A stretch of DNA of 64,000 nt from contig JAJEKV010000012.1 of assembly GCA_021234155.1 (NCBI GenBank), positions 936,782 to 1,000,781 of the forward strand, given 5' to 3'. Origin of the DNA: Isoetes taiwanensis (taxonomy: Eukaryota > Streptophyta > Lycopodiopsida > Isoetales > Isoetaceae). Position numbers and translations under genes: made by a program. Positions within the stretch are counted from its first letter, which is position 1, and each line of letters starts with the position of its first letter. The notes beneath the pieces are model-generated. The model did no database searches and was not told the origin of the DNA. It saw nothing but the letters and a program-made list of their open reading frames with translations. Positions 34,955 to 48,049 of the stretch are shown here, piece after piece.

Positions 34955-35520
34955 TTTTCTCGATTTCTAAGCTTTGCAAGGAAGGAAGATTAGAGGACGA
35001 CATTTATCTTGAGAGATTGCTGGGCTCTACTCTGATGACTCATGCCTACGTACTGTGTCCTCTCTATGTGGTAGAAAAAGGCACTTTGGAAGGCAAACAT
35101 ATTCATGTCCAACTTGGCAATAATGGATTGGAAACTTATACATTCTTGGCTAGCAAATCTCATTAACATGTATGGAAAATGTGGGAAGGCGTAAGATGCA
35201 ATTCGCTAGCTTTACTAAGATGCATAGAAGGAATATAATTTCATGGATCAAGCAGTGGCTGTGCCTTTTATGCACAATAGGGTTGTTCTGACGAAGCCCT
35301 GAGATATCTTAGAGATATTTCCAAGGTGGTCCCCATTATTTTTGCCAGCATCTTGTATGCATGTTCCGGAAGCCCCCATTTATCTAAGGTTAATTTATAC
35401 CAATTCTCGATGGCGCTTTGGGATAAGACTCTGCCATAGCAAATGCTCTAATCAATATGGAAATGTGGGAGCATGGGTGAATTCGGAAAATATATTCAAA
35501 GAATCATGAGATGTAAGTAC
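34955..35520 (+). pseudogene. PPR protein pseudogene (PLS type)
   Basis: The plus strand shows PPR motifs in correct order across three frames: LCKEGRLED (34,975), GKHIHVQL then NNGLET (35,090-35,130), NLINMYGKCGKA (35,155-35,195), FTKMHRRNIISW (35,211-35,248), ALRYLRDISKVVPIIFASIL then YACSGSPHLSK (35,300-35,385) and IANALIN (35,433-35,453). MYGKCG and the RN..SW phrase are hallmarks of plant PPR proteins, which process or edit organellar transcripts. About two and a half repeats remain; a whole gene would have ten or more plus E or DYW domains. Frameshifts near 35,150, 35,210 and 35,430 and stop codons make it dead. It has no introns, as usual for PPR genes. Confidence 0.8.
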
Positions 35521-35529
35521 TTCAAGAGG

Positions 35530-38500
35530 AGGTGATCATGGCAGACATACTATGGTCGAAAAACATGGATTCGTTTCTGATATTGGCGCATTATTTTTGC
35601 CTTGATAAAAATTGTATGGTCTTGGGATCCTTTTGCATTAACTTTTGGGCAAAAAGTATGGCCGGTATATCAAAGTACGCCCCGGACGCGATGTCGATAA
35701 AGACTATATAGCACCCCATATGGTACTTTGTTTTAGGTGTTACCGGTACTAGCACATGGTAATTAGGTAATCAATAGAAATATGTGGGTCAAATTTCCAA
35801 TGAATGTGATAAGGGAATAATACTATGATAGAATAGATCCAGGTGTTGATCTAAGGCCGGGCCGCTGCTTTTTGATACCCACTAGCATATTCTCTTTGCC
35901 TTTCTGGCGTCGATGAATTCCCCTCGCAGAAAGGATAATCTCATCTAAACATAGGATTCGCATCTGCAGATTTGAAGTATCCAATCGCTGCACTGGGCGT
36001 ATTTCAAGCTTTTGTTATTCCTTTCCCATTTGAGCTTCATTTATTATGAGATACCACTTCGATGAAGGTGGATGTCTGTACCAAAGTTTAGGAAAATCCT
36101 TTCTATATGTATATTCGGTTCATTGACTGATCTTCGTGATGCATGATGAGAAGATATATACCTCAAGTTGTTGCTAAGCAAATGGAAAACCACTAAGGAT
36201 GCAAGACTTTAAAGAAAACTGCCATGACAAGCCTCGCGATCATAATTCCATATAAGAGAGTTCCAATCTGATTCTGGATGCTCAAAATTAAATGAAAGCC
36301 AAGACTTACTAATTTTTTTTCCGCCCTACAAGACCGAATACGTGGAAGATCTTGGATAGGTGGAGTACATTTAACAGATGAAACGGGACTCTTACGAGAG
36401 AATTTAATGGTCTCAAAAATGCTTCATCAAAGGTTTTCGCGCGGGAATACCAGATCACATGCAAACTACGTAGCTTATTGACTTGTTTTACTCCGTGATA
36501 TATTTTTGCGCTAATATGTTTACTCAACGCATCTAGTTAGTTATATCATATAAATTTCGCGATTTTGCAATGGTGTTAGCATAAACGATATAAATGATAC
36601 ATTAAGAGTTTGTTTTGTAGACTCCGGGTTGCGCTTATGCTTGAAAGATCGGCCAGATTCCTAAGTTTTTGAAAGTTATGGCAAATGATGATTATCATTA
36701 TGTCTACACCTCAGATTCGACTTTACAATTTGCCAAAGAATCGCGATGTTTCATTTGACTTCCACACTTTGCATAAGCATAGCAACCAAAGTGTAATTCT
36801 ATTGATCGCTCGATTAGGAAGTTCCACTTCACAATAATCTTGTGCTATGCCTAAATCTTCTTCTAATATATATATTCCTATGTCCAAGATGCTTTCAAAT
36901 ATATGTAAGTTCATTTGTCTACCCTGTGTTTTTCTTGCATTTTTCTCGTATCGTTCATGGCTATATGTCCATTTTTTGTTCCAAGAACCACCAGCTTAGT
37001 GAACCCAATGAGATCACATGTCATTCGTGAGGTCAATGACAACTTCCAATGCCTCTTACCAAATCTGATATACAGCACAATCCGTGATACTAACTACCGT
37101 GATCATCTTGATATCCATATCCTATAAATTTTTCATAAAGGTTATTCTCGCTACATGACTTTGTCATGCAAAAAATGTGGCACTATCAAGTTTTATCCAA
37201 TGATTGCACGTTTCTTATAACATTCTAACGTTTTATAACATGTCCTTCAATCATTAAGTTCTATGAGATTAAATCAAAGTTTCTATTTCCTTTTGCACCA
37301 CATTATCCCATCCTTCTCCACGCTTTATAATTTCCGCTAAGGAAATATCACATGATGATTGTGGTCTCACATGTGCTTATTCCTTTGCAGTATCTCCGCA
37401 TATGAGGTTCCTGGTGTGATCAGAATTACTTTGGTTCTAAAAGTAGGATTAAGTGTTCACCAAAAGCGCACGCCAAAGAAGTTGCTCTACTAGAAGCATC
37501 AAAATGGACCCCACGATACGGAGGATATCCCAAGCCAAATATGTTCGCCAAAATTTACCCAAAACCATGCCATTGAAATGGCCGCAAAAACCTAACCCTT
37601 GTCCAACTATAAGTGCCCGGTGAAGACTCCCGTGGGAGTAGTTTTAATGGTGTAATGTCGGTTAATGGCCCTCTTTAGCAAAGCTTTTATACCAATCCGT
37701 GAGCCAAACAGGTGTTGCTTTTTCCTCGATCTAAGAGGAAGATTTCGTTCGGCATGAAGCTTTCGGGCGCATGTAAAATGAGATGGCAACCAAAAGCGGT
37801 AACCACAATTGCAAAGTTACAGTTCATGGATTTTAATTTGTTCCTCGACCATATGTAGCCACCTTTCACTACTAGGTTGGCGAATTCTGGAAGTTCGCAT
37901 CCAAAAATGCGCTTATTGTTACATGAAAATCCATTAACGGGTCTAAATCCTATTGTCATACATGTTTTCACTCCACAATTTTCAAGCATCTAATTTATCA
38001 ATGTTGAAATGGTGATTTATGTCCTTGTACCTACTTCACGTGGAGAGGCCTCTATAAAGGCAAAATGTCCATCAACATGTGTTTATAAATAAGTCTATAA
38101 GCTGTAGACATGCCTTATTATTGTGAGCCCTTCTAGATAAGCTTTCATGACGTTGCCTTTATACATGCTTCTCTAACCATGCAAACCTTATATCAATATG
38201 ATTAAACCAAGTTCAAGTTGAAGAATAGGAACATTGTTGCCATCCCCAAGATCCCAAAGGGTCCAACGCCAATCTGCAACCCCTTGATGCTAGCATCTTG
38301 TTTTTTGGCAAATAGAAAAGCTAGAAGTTGGGCAATTGTCAGAGAGAAGGGCAACTACAAGGCATACTGCCATTTGAAAGACTAGGAACAGAGAAATGCC
38401 CGCCATTTTTCTTTCGCTATATATTTTATAAATTTTAAACATTTATTATTATATTGATTATAAATTTATAATATCTCTATATGATATATGATACAATAAT

Positions 38501-39140
38501 CCTAGCTTATTCCAACTCATTTTAACCTGATATTGGGCTGACTAAATCCAACGACTCCAACTGTGCTTAATAATTCAAGAAAATTAGCCACTTAAATCTA
38601 TGCTAATAATTCAAAGAAATTTTTTCGAATCTTGGTGCTCTGATCTCAAATTTAATGCCTGCTGTCTTCGATTCAAATTAAAACACAGTCAAGGTCTGTG
38701 GATAGAAGCTCAAATGGGATAGATTGAGCTCAATCTCAAATGGGTTCCACAAGAGAAGAAAAGGCATGACCTAGGTCTATGCTTTCTTACTTTAAAGTAT
38801 AACTTACCATTTGAAAGTATATCAAGTATGCTATAGATTTGCATGAAGCCAAGCAAAGGAGAGGAATGCCACTTGAATATCAAGTTTTGTGATTGATTTT
38901 AAATTTTAAACTATTATTTTTATTTCAAAGAGGGGCACTATGTAAGAACTTTATTATGTATTTCATGAACTTACAATGGAAATATGCTTTGTTTCCATAT
39001 ATCTATCTATGGTTTTGAGGGAAAAAACTAGTTTTTGTCATTTTAAATTTTTTATTGCATTTGAAAAGGCTTGAATTTAGGAACTTCCCGGCCACGCGAA
39101 AAGGTGTAAAACGGTTTCGCCCATGAAAATTAGAAGGCTT
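35530..39140. other. Mostly unassigned AT-rich stretch
   Basis: At 36,309-36,527 the minus strand encodes KLRSLHVIWYSRAKTFDEAF and LNVLHLSKI, which resembles the first LRR of a plant NLR protein, but without NB-ARC motifs the match is weak. At 37,687-37,989 the minus strand has an open 100-codon frame (LENCGVKTCMTIGF, then GCHLILHAPESF) that I do not recognise. The rest shows nothing. Confidence 0.3.
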
Positions 39141-39160
39141 ACTACTGCACTCCCAGCACC

Positions 39161-39204
39161 GGATAGACATGCTCAAAGCTTACAAAATAGTTTGCCCAAC
39201 GTCA
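39161..39204. repeat. Dispersed repeat R1, short copy 2
   Basis: GATAGACATGCTC, then TTACAAAATAGTT and CCAACG, match 40,133-40,174 in the same order. This copy overlaps only the right part of the 40-kb copy. Confidence 0.5.
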
Positions 39205-40011
39205 ATTTCTTCATATAGCATTATGCGTATTATTTTGCCCGAGCATTGAAAGGTAAGTTGCCCAACGAGGGCCAGAATCTTGCCCAAAGGGTATTCTCGG
39301 TAAAAACATGAATCTTTAATTCTCACATGTCAATATATTAGAGTGTTAAAGAAACGTACATAAAAGTGCAATGTCTAACTGGTGGAAAGAAAACTTACCA
39401 CGTGTAAGTGAGTACTATGTATATATGATATGTTTAACAAAATTTGGACTTATTAAAATTTAATTCTAACGAATCAAGATGCCACACATTATATGCATTT
39501 TGATCTCTTTTGACTTTAATAGTTTTATATGTTTCAATTATAATGATTTTATTTTAAATCAAAAAGGATGATGGTTATCAAACCATGTGTACCTATCTTT
39601 CAAAACCACTTTTCATTTCCCAATCTATTTAGGAGTTAGATGTTTTTGGTGAATATAGCATTTCAATTTTCTAAATGATTTAACAATTTATAATTTGGCA
39701 ATCAGAATACTGTAAACAAAACTCACACGATGTTTAATACTTTAAATATTTATAAGACCCTGCAAGTTATAAACTCTTGCACTTTTAAAAACATTTTTAA
39801 GTAATTTTAGGTTGGATATTGATTAAACGATAGTTTATTTTTAATAACAATGTTTTTAAATAGTTTACATTGAAGAAATAAATTATAAGAATAAATTATT
39901 CAACGCCATGTCATAACTTAATCGAAATACTATCACTGCGCTCAATTCAACTATTTAAAACGCTGTGGTTTAGGGTTCGTGTAAAAAGTGTTGTCTACCT
40001 TCTTCCTCACT

Positions 40012-40174
40012 GGTAATTTGTTTACTTCATGGTCTGTATTGGAGAGGTCTGATATTGCCCTTCTACCCTTCTAATTATAGTGCAAGGAAGTTTACCTTCT
40101 TTTGCCTCCGGCCATGTTTTTCGAAAAGATAAAGATAGACATGCTCGAGTTTACAAAATAGTTGTCCAACGCAG
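40012..40174. repeat. Dispersed repeat R1, longest copy
   Basis: It joins the part shared with 34,211-34,337 to the part shared with 39,161-39,204, which shows that all three belong to one family. No ends, terminal repeats or coding function are visible. Confidence 0.55.
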
Positions 40175-40179
40175 TTGCA

Positions 40180-43100
40180 CGCTAAATTCTAGGAACAATG
40201 GCATACTACCGCATAAAATTAGGAATTACCCAAATTTAGGAACTTATTCCTACTTAGAAATTATTACATATGTAATTACTCAGAACTACAAAAAAGTTTA
40301 GTATTTATGTGCATCCTTATTACGCTTAAAAATAGTTTCCAGATCTATGACACCTGCGTTACAGTATCTAGGTAGCATTCCCATTTCAGAATCGAATTTG
40401 ATTTTACTGATATGGCATGTGCCCCGAACTCCAACGTAACCAAAATGGATTCAAAAGCTTTTGAATACCTTCTAAATCGAATCGAAGTTTATATCCCCTC
40501 TAACAAGATTTCCATTTACATCCCCTTTTCCGAATTTCATTTGTCTTCTTCCTCGTGAATCACTCAAAACGCATCACAGTAATAGAATGGTAGAGCTCAA
40601 ACCTGCGAATCGACCATGAAATTGGTGCATAAATTGCTCTGTATTGCTAATGAATACACCTACCGCTAGCCTCCACAAAAAATTCTAGAAAAGACTTTTC
40701 TACTATGGTTTATAAATATTATTTTATTATTATGAATATACAATAATTTCGTGTATCCATTAAATACCATCAATGTCCTACCAAAAAATTTTTGCTTTTT
40801 TAGGCTTTTTTCTTAGTTGTGGCTTTTTTCACGATCACAAACACTGGCAAAGCGTTATATCCGAACGCTATCAATTAAGCGCCCTAGGGTCAAGCGATTT
40901 TGATCATCGTTGTTGCCGCTCCCCGCCATTACTATGCAAAATTTCTTTTGTGGTATCATAAGGAAAGCGCAGTGAACCGCCTTCTACAGAGATTTTTTTC
41001 GTAGTTAGTGCGAGGAAGAAAAGGAGTGAGCCATGGCAAGAAAGGAAAGAAGGACTTGCCGTGTGACATCTTCTTAACCACGATTCTCGGGCTTCTAGCC
41101 GCAAAACTGTGACGGGAGGGTTGGTTGGGGACTTAAATACAAAAGGTAATTTTGCTTCGTGGTTTTTTATTTGCTCGCTCATACAAATCCCTCTCTCGGG
41201 TAATGCAAAATTTATTTCGTGTTTTCCAAAAACGTATGGTAAAGATGAGAATCAAGAAAAAGAGCTTTCAAAGACGCAAAACCATATCAACCTTCTATAA
41301 CGTGACTGTCCGGTTTTTATAGTATTGATGTGTCAAAAGTTGGAAATATTGTTGAGACCTTGAATGCAAATGTCAGTAGAGGATAATGATAGAGAGAAAT
41401 TTGAACCTATTTATGCCAGTAAAAATTTTGAAGAATAGAAAGCTAATATGACACAGACTTTTTTTACCGAGGAATCATGCAGAGTTTAAGCATGAATCAG
41501 AGAGTTTTTGCAAATATTAAATTGGATTCAAAAAATAGAAGCATATTTTGGGAAAAGAGGGGTCAATAAATGTTAGAATCCTCAACTTTATTTAGCATGC
41601 AAGTAGTGATGGCCATAGGTATTCTAATGGGTTGTAGTAAAAAGGGAAGGGATGCTATGGAGAAAGTTGTAAAAGAAGAAGATTGCAGCAAAGTTTTTGC
41701 TCTTTATAAACCTTTTTAGATGTGCATGCGTGATAGCAAAAAGATCTTGCATTTAGAAATTTAGCAAGCTTGTGATTTTAGTAAGGCGCAGGGTGCCAAG
41801 AACTGGCCGGCACTAAGAGAGAATGAAAAATCATGTGCTTAAGTTTGTACGTAGTATTAGCAAAACTAATGAAGCATCTATTTGGGAAAGAATAAAGAAG
41901 AGTCCTTTTATAGACAAGGGTTTATGAATCCCTATATTAGTACAACAAAACATCTCATCATGTTCGCCACTTTTTGAAGGCTTCAAGGCTTGTAACAACA
42001 TTTTCGCATAGTAAAGTTGGATTGATGGCACTAAGATCTATCTTGAGGCTTATAATGTAGAAATTGCAAGAGTGCAGCTGATCCACTAAAACTTCTATCA
42101 TTTGGACTTGAGTGGGGCTTCAAGTAGACAAGATGCACATGTGTTGCTGTCAGCTCATTGAGAAAACTATAAGTAACTCATTTATGACTAAAGATTCATC
42201 AGGTGGTGCATCACACAAATCTTGTCTTGAGACCCGCTTGTAATTTGGTGATTGTGAAGAAATGTGCACATTTATAGATATCGTTGGTCAACAAGATTGG
42301 CCATAGTTTCTTTCAAGACGTTATAAATAGGTTCACATCCTTGGCCGAATGGAGAATGAGTATGATTAATTTTGAAGGCAAGGTGGTTTTGTATTCATTT
42401 TATATGGAATACTATCATGCCGTGATCTTCCCAAAAAGGTGAAGATTAATCAAAAGTAAGATACAAAATTCTTCCTCTTTATGAAACAACATAAGGAAGA
42501 TGATACTAGCCTATTTTGGTCGCGATACGCAGCACAAGTAACTAGAGTTAAGAGTAGACCGTAAGACCGTACCAAATGCTAAGGTGGTTTGTTTCCAGCC
42601 AGACCTTTAGATGAGAGATTCAGAAGATCCGACCGGCCAAAGATATTCGTGAACTCATCTGTGCCTCAACAAGAAGGTGGTATAATCCATCAAGATCAAA
42701 ACTCGAGCTTTTCATAAGCATGGAAAAAAGGTTTTTGTGGCATGGCTTCACCATTGTACTCCATACATCCGCACTGCTCCAAAGCAGCCTTTTGATTGCC
42801 ACCATCGAATCAGCTTCTGCTTAAGTGTGATGAAATACGTTCCAGCCCATTCTTGGGATATAGAAGTCTTCTTCATTCATTGTATCGAGCCATCTAATAG
42901 GCTCCTGTGTCTCTTTCAAATTTCCCTCTCTCACAAGCTTCCTCTCGTGGTAATAAAACTATCAAGACGCTTAGTATTAGAAGAAAAAGTTATATGTATT
43001 TTAAACTTCCCAATCCTATCCCAATCTTATCATATATCTAAGCCCCAAAGAGCTTTTGCGAGTCGGTGGGTACCAATAATGGTAGTAAGTAGAGATTAAC

Positions 43101-45000
43101 TTTGATCCAAAATCATGCTTGGTCTTTCTCCTTCCAAGCAAACCCCTGCCTGTTCCATAGCAATCCAACAAGTGAGAGTTCTACATGTATTAATCGGCCT
43201 GAGCCCTAATTCATAAAGTGGAAATATGTTACCTGAGCTCCCTGACCTGCTCGGGAGGTCCAAGTCCAAATATCCTCTACACATGTAAGTACGTAAAAAA
43301 TGCGGATTAGAATCTTCTTCCATCCCACATCCCTGGCATAAAACTAGATGTCCTCATATCATACTTAGCCCCTCCTTACATTAGAAATGGAATCTTAGTA
43401 AAATTCAATCCACTCAAGAGTAAGGTGATCCCGGGGTGTAATAATAATCTCCTCCAACCTGCACACCTCTTGGCCAAAGCCTCTCTACTGGTGCCTCCAG
43501 AGATCACATGCTCGAAGGTCTATGCTTCCATGAGGGCTGCATGATGTCTTTAACAATATAACAATCTTTATTGTTTTGAGTCCAGAAGCATTCAATTGGT
43601 CACACTCGAAAAGGGGACACCGTTTCCATTATCTTGTTGAAAATTTTTCCTCACAAGCATAGAACCTTCAAAATTTTGGTTCTAATTCCCGCCATGTAAT
43701 CCACCTTTCCTCATTCCAATTCTTAAGTCTCCTAAAAGTGTTCTGTTTCGTGATCCATTGCTTATACTTCGGTGTCAGAAAGCTGTATATCCTATGTTCT
43801 CAAAATGAAAGCAGATGCCGTAAAAATTTAAATTTAATTCTCGTGATCTGGGGTACAGGAGGTCTAAAACAAAGAGCAACTCGGTTCCAAGCTTCCCATC
43901 ATCCCTCCTAACAATGGGGAGGTATTAGCACTGGAGTTACCCTCGAAAAGGTACAAGGAATCCAAATAAACATGTATACACAGTATCGCAATCAAGCAGT
44001 CTGTGGATATTTGGAGTCAACATTTTGATGGTATTAAAGGAATAAAATGGGGAAAAGGTTAAAATTTAATGTTCTACGAGAATTCAAGGTAAAATAATAT
44101 TTCCATGTTTTAAACTCAACTTTAGATGTATCGGATGAGGCCTGCTTTGACTTGCATCAAATAATATACTAATATAGATGTTCGACTTATTACCTTTAAC
44201 ACACATTGCACTTTATGATGACCGAGCAGGCGTGTACATACAGTAGGTAGTTTATGTATTATGCATTATCTCACTGGCTATTCCTAAGATGACCACCTGC
44301 AAGCCTTTGATTTTCAAAAAGAATTTCGTGGACGTTACTACAAATGGTATTTTATATAACAATACCGTAGATCGGGATACTAAATATTTAAATGTTCGCC
44401 CAATTGATTTAAAATGGGTTTGAATTTGATAGTAAAGGGATATCCCAGAATTCCGTAATTCCAATCCATCACAAAATTGGTTAATGTATCGCTTTGCTTT
44501 TACGAGGTGCTGTCATGGGTGATATGGTAGGGGAGCGCAAATATAGCTCAATTCTTTAGGGCAGTGACCATCAAGTAGACTATTTTTCAAGAGTATTTTC
44601 ACAGCTATAATTGCATGTTTGAAGGAGGTAAGGAAAGAACAAGAGTTGGCTATGTTTGGAAAGTTCTTTTGGGTAACTCCGTGAATATGCTGTACGAAGC
44701 TAGATTTACAGTTCAGCAATTAGATTCATCATCAACTTGCTGATTTCTTGGCGTGAAAAATATGTAAAATGGAAAGTGTTTGATCCTTATTGATAAGCAT
44801 CACCCTGGCTGAGTTCCCAAAATTTAGGATAATGTGATTGGGATAAAAGATGCATATTACGGACAATGGGATTTCTATGCATGAAAACATGGGCATTAAA
44901 ATATTCTAATTGTTGAAAGTAGCAAAAGTTGGTCTCTAGCAATGCTATAGTATAGCAAGTTAGCGTGAGTTGGAGGATTCAGCAGAGTTAACACAGCAAG
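40180..45000. other. Unassigned AT-rich stretch
   Basis: No gene is recognised. The minus strand at about 43,480-43,400 has a coding-like phrase (EVCRLEEIIITPRDHLTLEW), and frames at 43,096-43,323 and 42,620-42,805 have ordinary protein composition, so an old coding relic of unknown kind may lie in 42.6-43.7 kb. The 120-codon frame at 42,737-43,099 on the plus strand looks like its shadow. Confidence 0.3.
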
Positions 45001-45393
45001 GGGCTTCTAAGTATAGAAGGAAGGGAAAGGAAGGTATTTTATCGGCCCACGAGACCAATCCTGGCCTATGGGATCCATCATAGAGCCACATAAGCTTGAT
45101 TACTACCCGGATTTTTGAAAACCCCCTCACCAAGGTTTCGAAAACTGTGGCAGAATCTCACCGACAAACTGCTCCAAGAAAATGCAAATGCAAAAAATAC
45201 ACAAACATATACACTCATGTACGGCACTATGGAGCCCCGGACAACAGCGCAACAAGTGCAGGTGGCAGTGGCTCGCAGTATCTGGGGTGATTCTCCGGTC
45301 GTAATGACCTAGGCACGACTGATTTGCAGCCCACAAGAAATATAGGCAAGCCCGGGCCAGATTAAGGGAACGATTCGCCCGACCTGATCAAGC

Positions 45394-45500
45394 CTGGGCA
45401 CCCCGGAAAGTGTGGAGACTCCATCTCAATGGCACCCGCTTGACAACACCGACAGTGGCTCGCTCCGGCGGGCTCCCCAATCCACTCAGCCCCTGCCTGC
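45394..45500 (-). pseudogene. C-terminal zinc finger of LINE copy C
   Basis: The minus strand reads HCRCCQAGAIEMESPHFPGC (about 45,460-45,397), a C-x2-C...H-x4-C finger whose ligands are all present. It follows a decayed segment where copies A and B have HHLRIE or HHLQIE. This is the best preserved finger of the three copies and defines the domain for the family. The surrounding ORF is broken. Confidence 0.65.
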
Positions 45501-45999
45501 ATGAGATGGTGGGCATCTCGGGTGGGCGTAAATGAGGCCGAGTCCGGTATAAGCTTTTCGTGAAATAAACCGGGAACGTTATAGAGCCGGCAAGGCCCCG
45601 GCCAACGCGGGTTGATGAGCTCCTTCTAATGGGCCATTTTGACCCGGACGAGCCGGTCCGCCAGCGCCCAGGAATGCTAAGCCGCCACGACGGGCCTCGC
45701 GGTCCACCTCGCACGCATCCCCAGGCTCCCCGCGACGCCTACCCATCCGCTAACCACTCATCTCTTACCCTCCATCAGTCTCCGGAAGTCAGCCAAGTAC
45801 AGCTCGCTACAAGATAAGCCGCAAAGCGGAGCCGGCATCACCTATATTAACCAACTTTGTGACGCATGTGTCTATCAAGGGTCACTACCGGCGGGTAAGA
45901 ATCCAGCCTCGCAGCGTAACCTGATAATCAAGGCTTCACCCCTGCGCCTCGTACACCTCGCCTCCAAGTCATTCCAGTCGCCAAAAGACGACGCAAATT

Positions 46000-46990
46000 T
46001 CAAACTCGACTCCGTGCTGTATGGACAAAGTTCGACCAAATACTCCTAAATAGGGATGCTGTGGATTGATGGCCCCAATCATAGAGCTCCGCCTGGTGAT
46101 CATGGCAGCTCTATGGCATAAAGCGCCTTTTCCAAATAAGCCACCTCGGGCATGGATCGCCTCCCAACAGAGCGAGGAGGGGAACTCTAACCCCTAGGTA
46201 CTCAGGGGAGGGGTGGGCGTGACCTCCATGTGCTATCCTCGATATGTGAGTGCAGATATGGGTGCAGGCTGAAGAGGATATGAGAACCAATTCGGTCTTG
46301 GGCTGCATTCACGCGCGATGTCCAGAGGCCTCTTACCGTGTCTAGGGCACCACAGACGATAGCTTCGGGTGTGGGGCCAAGGTCAACATCGCCCGCATAA
46401 ATGAGTCAAGCATGACCCGCGCAGTGCTCGGGGAAGTGCCATCCCTCCCCCTTTACGCTCAGCGAAGCCGTGGCCGAATCGGTCACCGCAGAGGCCAAAA
46501 AGTGGGCAGGGGCAGCCCCGCCGACCCCATACTATCGTACGCTTGTCTGCTTCTGCCGTGATCCCGCCAAAATGTCTCCTCTATACGTACTCAGATATGG
46601 TATTCTCGCGACAGCAGCTGGGACAAAATTTCGGGCTTGACGTTACCTAGCCCATGTTTTTCCCTTGGGACCGTGACGAAAGCCTTCATAAGTCCACAGC
46701 AAAGAATACAAGTCCCGCCATGGTTTTGGCCGGGTTTCAATCGGCTCCGTTAGCAGTAAAGATATTAAGTACGACCGTTGAGTATGGGCTCCAAAGCTCA
46801 CTTGTGCGAAAGAGTCAAGACATCTCTGGCCGCTTCACTACCTGGTCAATCATTGCTCGAGAATGCCAAACCTACCAGCTTTGGCAACATCAATCGACAT
46901 GACGTTCAAAGAATTGGCCTATTAAAGGTGTGGGTCGCCCGCTTTGTGAATGGGGGATAACCTCGCTAGGGTCCATTGTCTGGGGAAACC
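46000..46990 (-). pseudogene. Reverse transcriptase relic of LINE copy C, YADD changed to YAGD
   Basis: On the minus strand the segments in order are PIHKAGDP (46,960-46,930), GLMKAFVTVPRE (near 46,670; the family reads DLSKAFDTVPR, so the catalytic Asp is lost), a decayed GCPL-type block near 46,530, LIYAGDVDLGPTPEAI (near 46,405-46,360; the family reads YADD) and PEYLGVRV (near 46,205). Two catalytic aspartates are thus replaced, and frameshifts separate the blocks. The motif order and spacing make the RT assignment firm and show the enzyme is dead. Confidence 0.7.
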
Positions 46991-47801
46991 TTCCTCGCAA
47001 TGTTCAAGAAGTCAGGTAGTGAGGATCGCGACTCACCGCCATGCCCATTTGAGTAATCTCCGCCTCGTGATACCGCCGAAATACCGCTTTCCCATTAGCC
47101 ACCAAGGTGTGCCTCCCCGCATAACATCCTCCTCTCGGCGGAAATCCAAATGGGGCCATCCCTTGCGGGGTATAAGTACGCACCGTGGGTCATGGTAGAG
47201 CTACCGTAAGTAATCGCCTCAGAGAGGGTCGGGCTGGCTCTTCGGGCGACTCTACGCCAAAAGGTTCGAGGATGAGGTCCAGCAGCTTCAACATCTCCCC
47301 TCGCGTCTGGCGAGGTACCGCCACTTGCCCCTTTCCGGGATGTGGGCGCCAGATCGTAGGAAATTTGCTGCACTGATCCGTAGTTGTGATTTAGCCCGGC
47401 GCTTTATGCTTTTTACACTGCGATCAAACCGCTGGGCTACGGAAGGTTATTGTTGTTGTCCCCGAGCCACGCCGGGGAGGGGTTCAAATACCCCAGATCC
47501 CGTATTGTGCTAGTCAATCAACTGCCTCCTTACTTCTAGTGTAGTCCGCAATTGCCGGGCGTAAGGCCCATGAGCATCCTACAGAAGCGTCCTCCGCTCG
47601 CCATAATCCGCGAATCGAGATCGCGGAGGGGCTAGCATAGTGGGGTCTCCGCGCTTTGCCAAGCCATGTCCAAATAAAGCTGGAGGTGATCCCCAGCTCT
47701 TAATTCCTCCCTTAATTCCGGACCGTCTGCGGCCTAACTTAAACGCATCGATGAGATGCATATCTTATGCGAATCCACGAAAGTATTATTAGTCCACTAC
47801 A

Positions 47802-48035
47802 CTAGACCCTCCCCTCTCGATTGTCCCGGTCATAGTGCACTTGTGAGAAGCGGCCACCTGGACAGCTATTGCAAATTATCGGCAAAATACACATAAAGGT
47901 GATAACTGTTCGCCAAAGCGAAAGTGACCCGGTTTGCCATCCGACCTCGCGGGCCAGTTGCCTGTGGATCGCGAATGTGATACCAAAATGAGGGGTTTTA
48001 AGTCTCATGGGTCGTTTAATTCTCGTCCGCAGCAT
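47802..48035 (-). pseudogene. Possible endonuclease fragment of LINE copy C
   Basis: An open minus-strand frame reads GITFAIHRQLAREVGWQTGS and LSLWRTVITFMCIL. LINE endonucleases have a comparable G-V-hydrophobic-H stretch before a strand ending in a VYAP-like phrase. It lies upstream of the copy C RT at a plausible distance. No catalytic GDFN motif was found between it and the RT, so the call is tentative. Confidence 0.35.
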
Positions 48036-48049
48036 TGAAATCCCAAGAA

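Larger units (their letters stand above)
45010..48040 (-). mobile_element. Decayed LINE copy C
   Basis: On the minus strand the order is a possible endonuclease (48,035-47,800), a linker, RT (about 46,990-46,000), a zinc finger (45,460-45,394), the 3' core (45,074-45,034) and a CCTTC-type tail (45,034-45,015). The 3' core, CCCATAGGCCAG then TTGGTCTC and GGGCCGATAAAATA, is the same as that of copy A at 3,080-3,120. The block is GC-rich against AT-rich flanks, and its left edge coincides with the tail. Many frameshifts make it inactive. Confidence 0.7.

Noticed and set aside
36309-36527. LRR-like segment suggesting an NLR resistance gene
   Set aside because: There are no P-loop, GLPL or MHD motifs in the 1.5 kb around it, and one worn repeat is not enough.
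47385-47500. tRNA- or SINE-like signals: TAGCCCGGCGC resembling an A box, then GGGGTTCAAATACCCC resembling a T arm and B box
   Set aside because: The two boxes are about 90 bp apart, no acceptor or anticodon stem can be formed, and the sequence lies inside the minus-strand LINE copy C.
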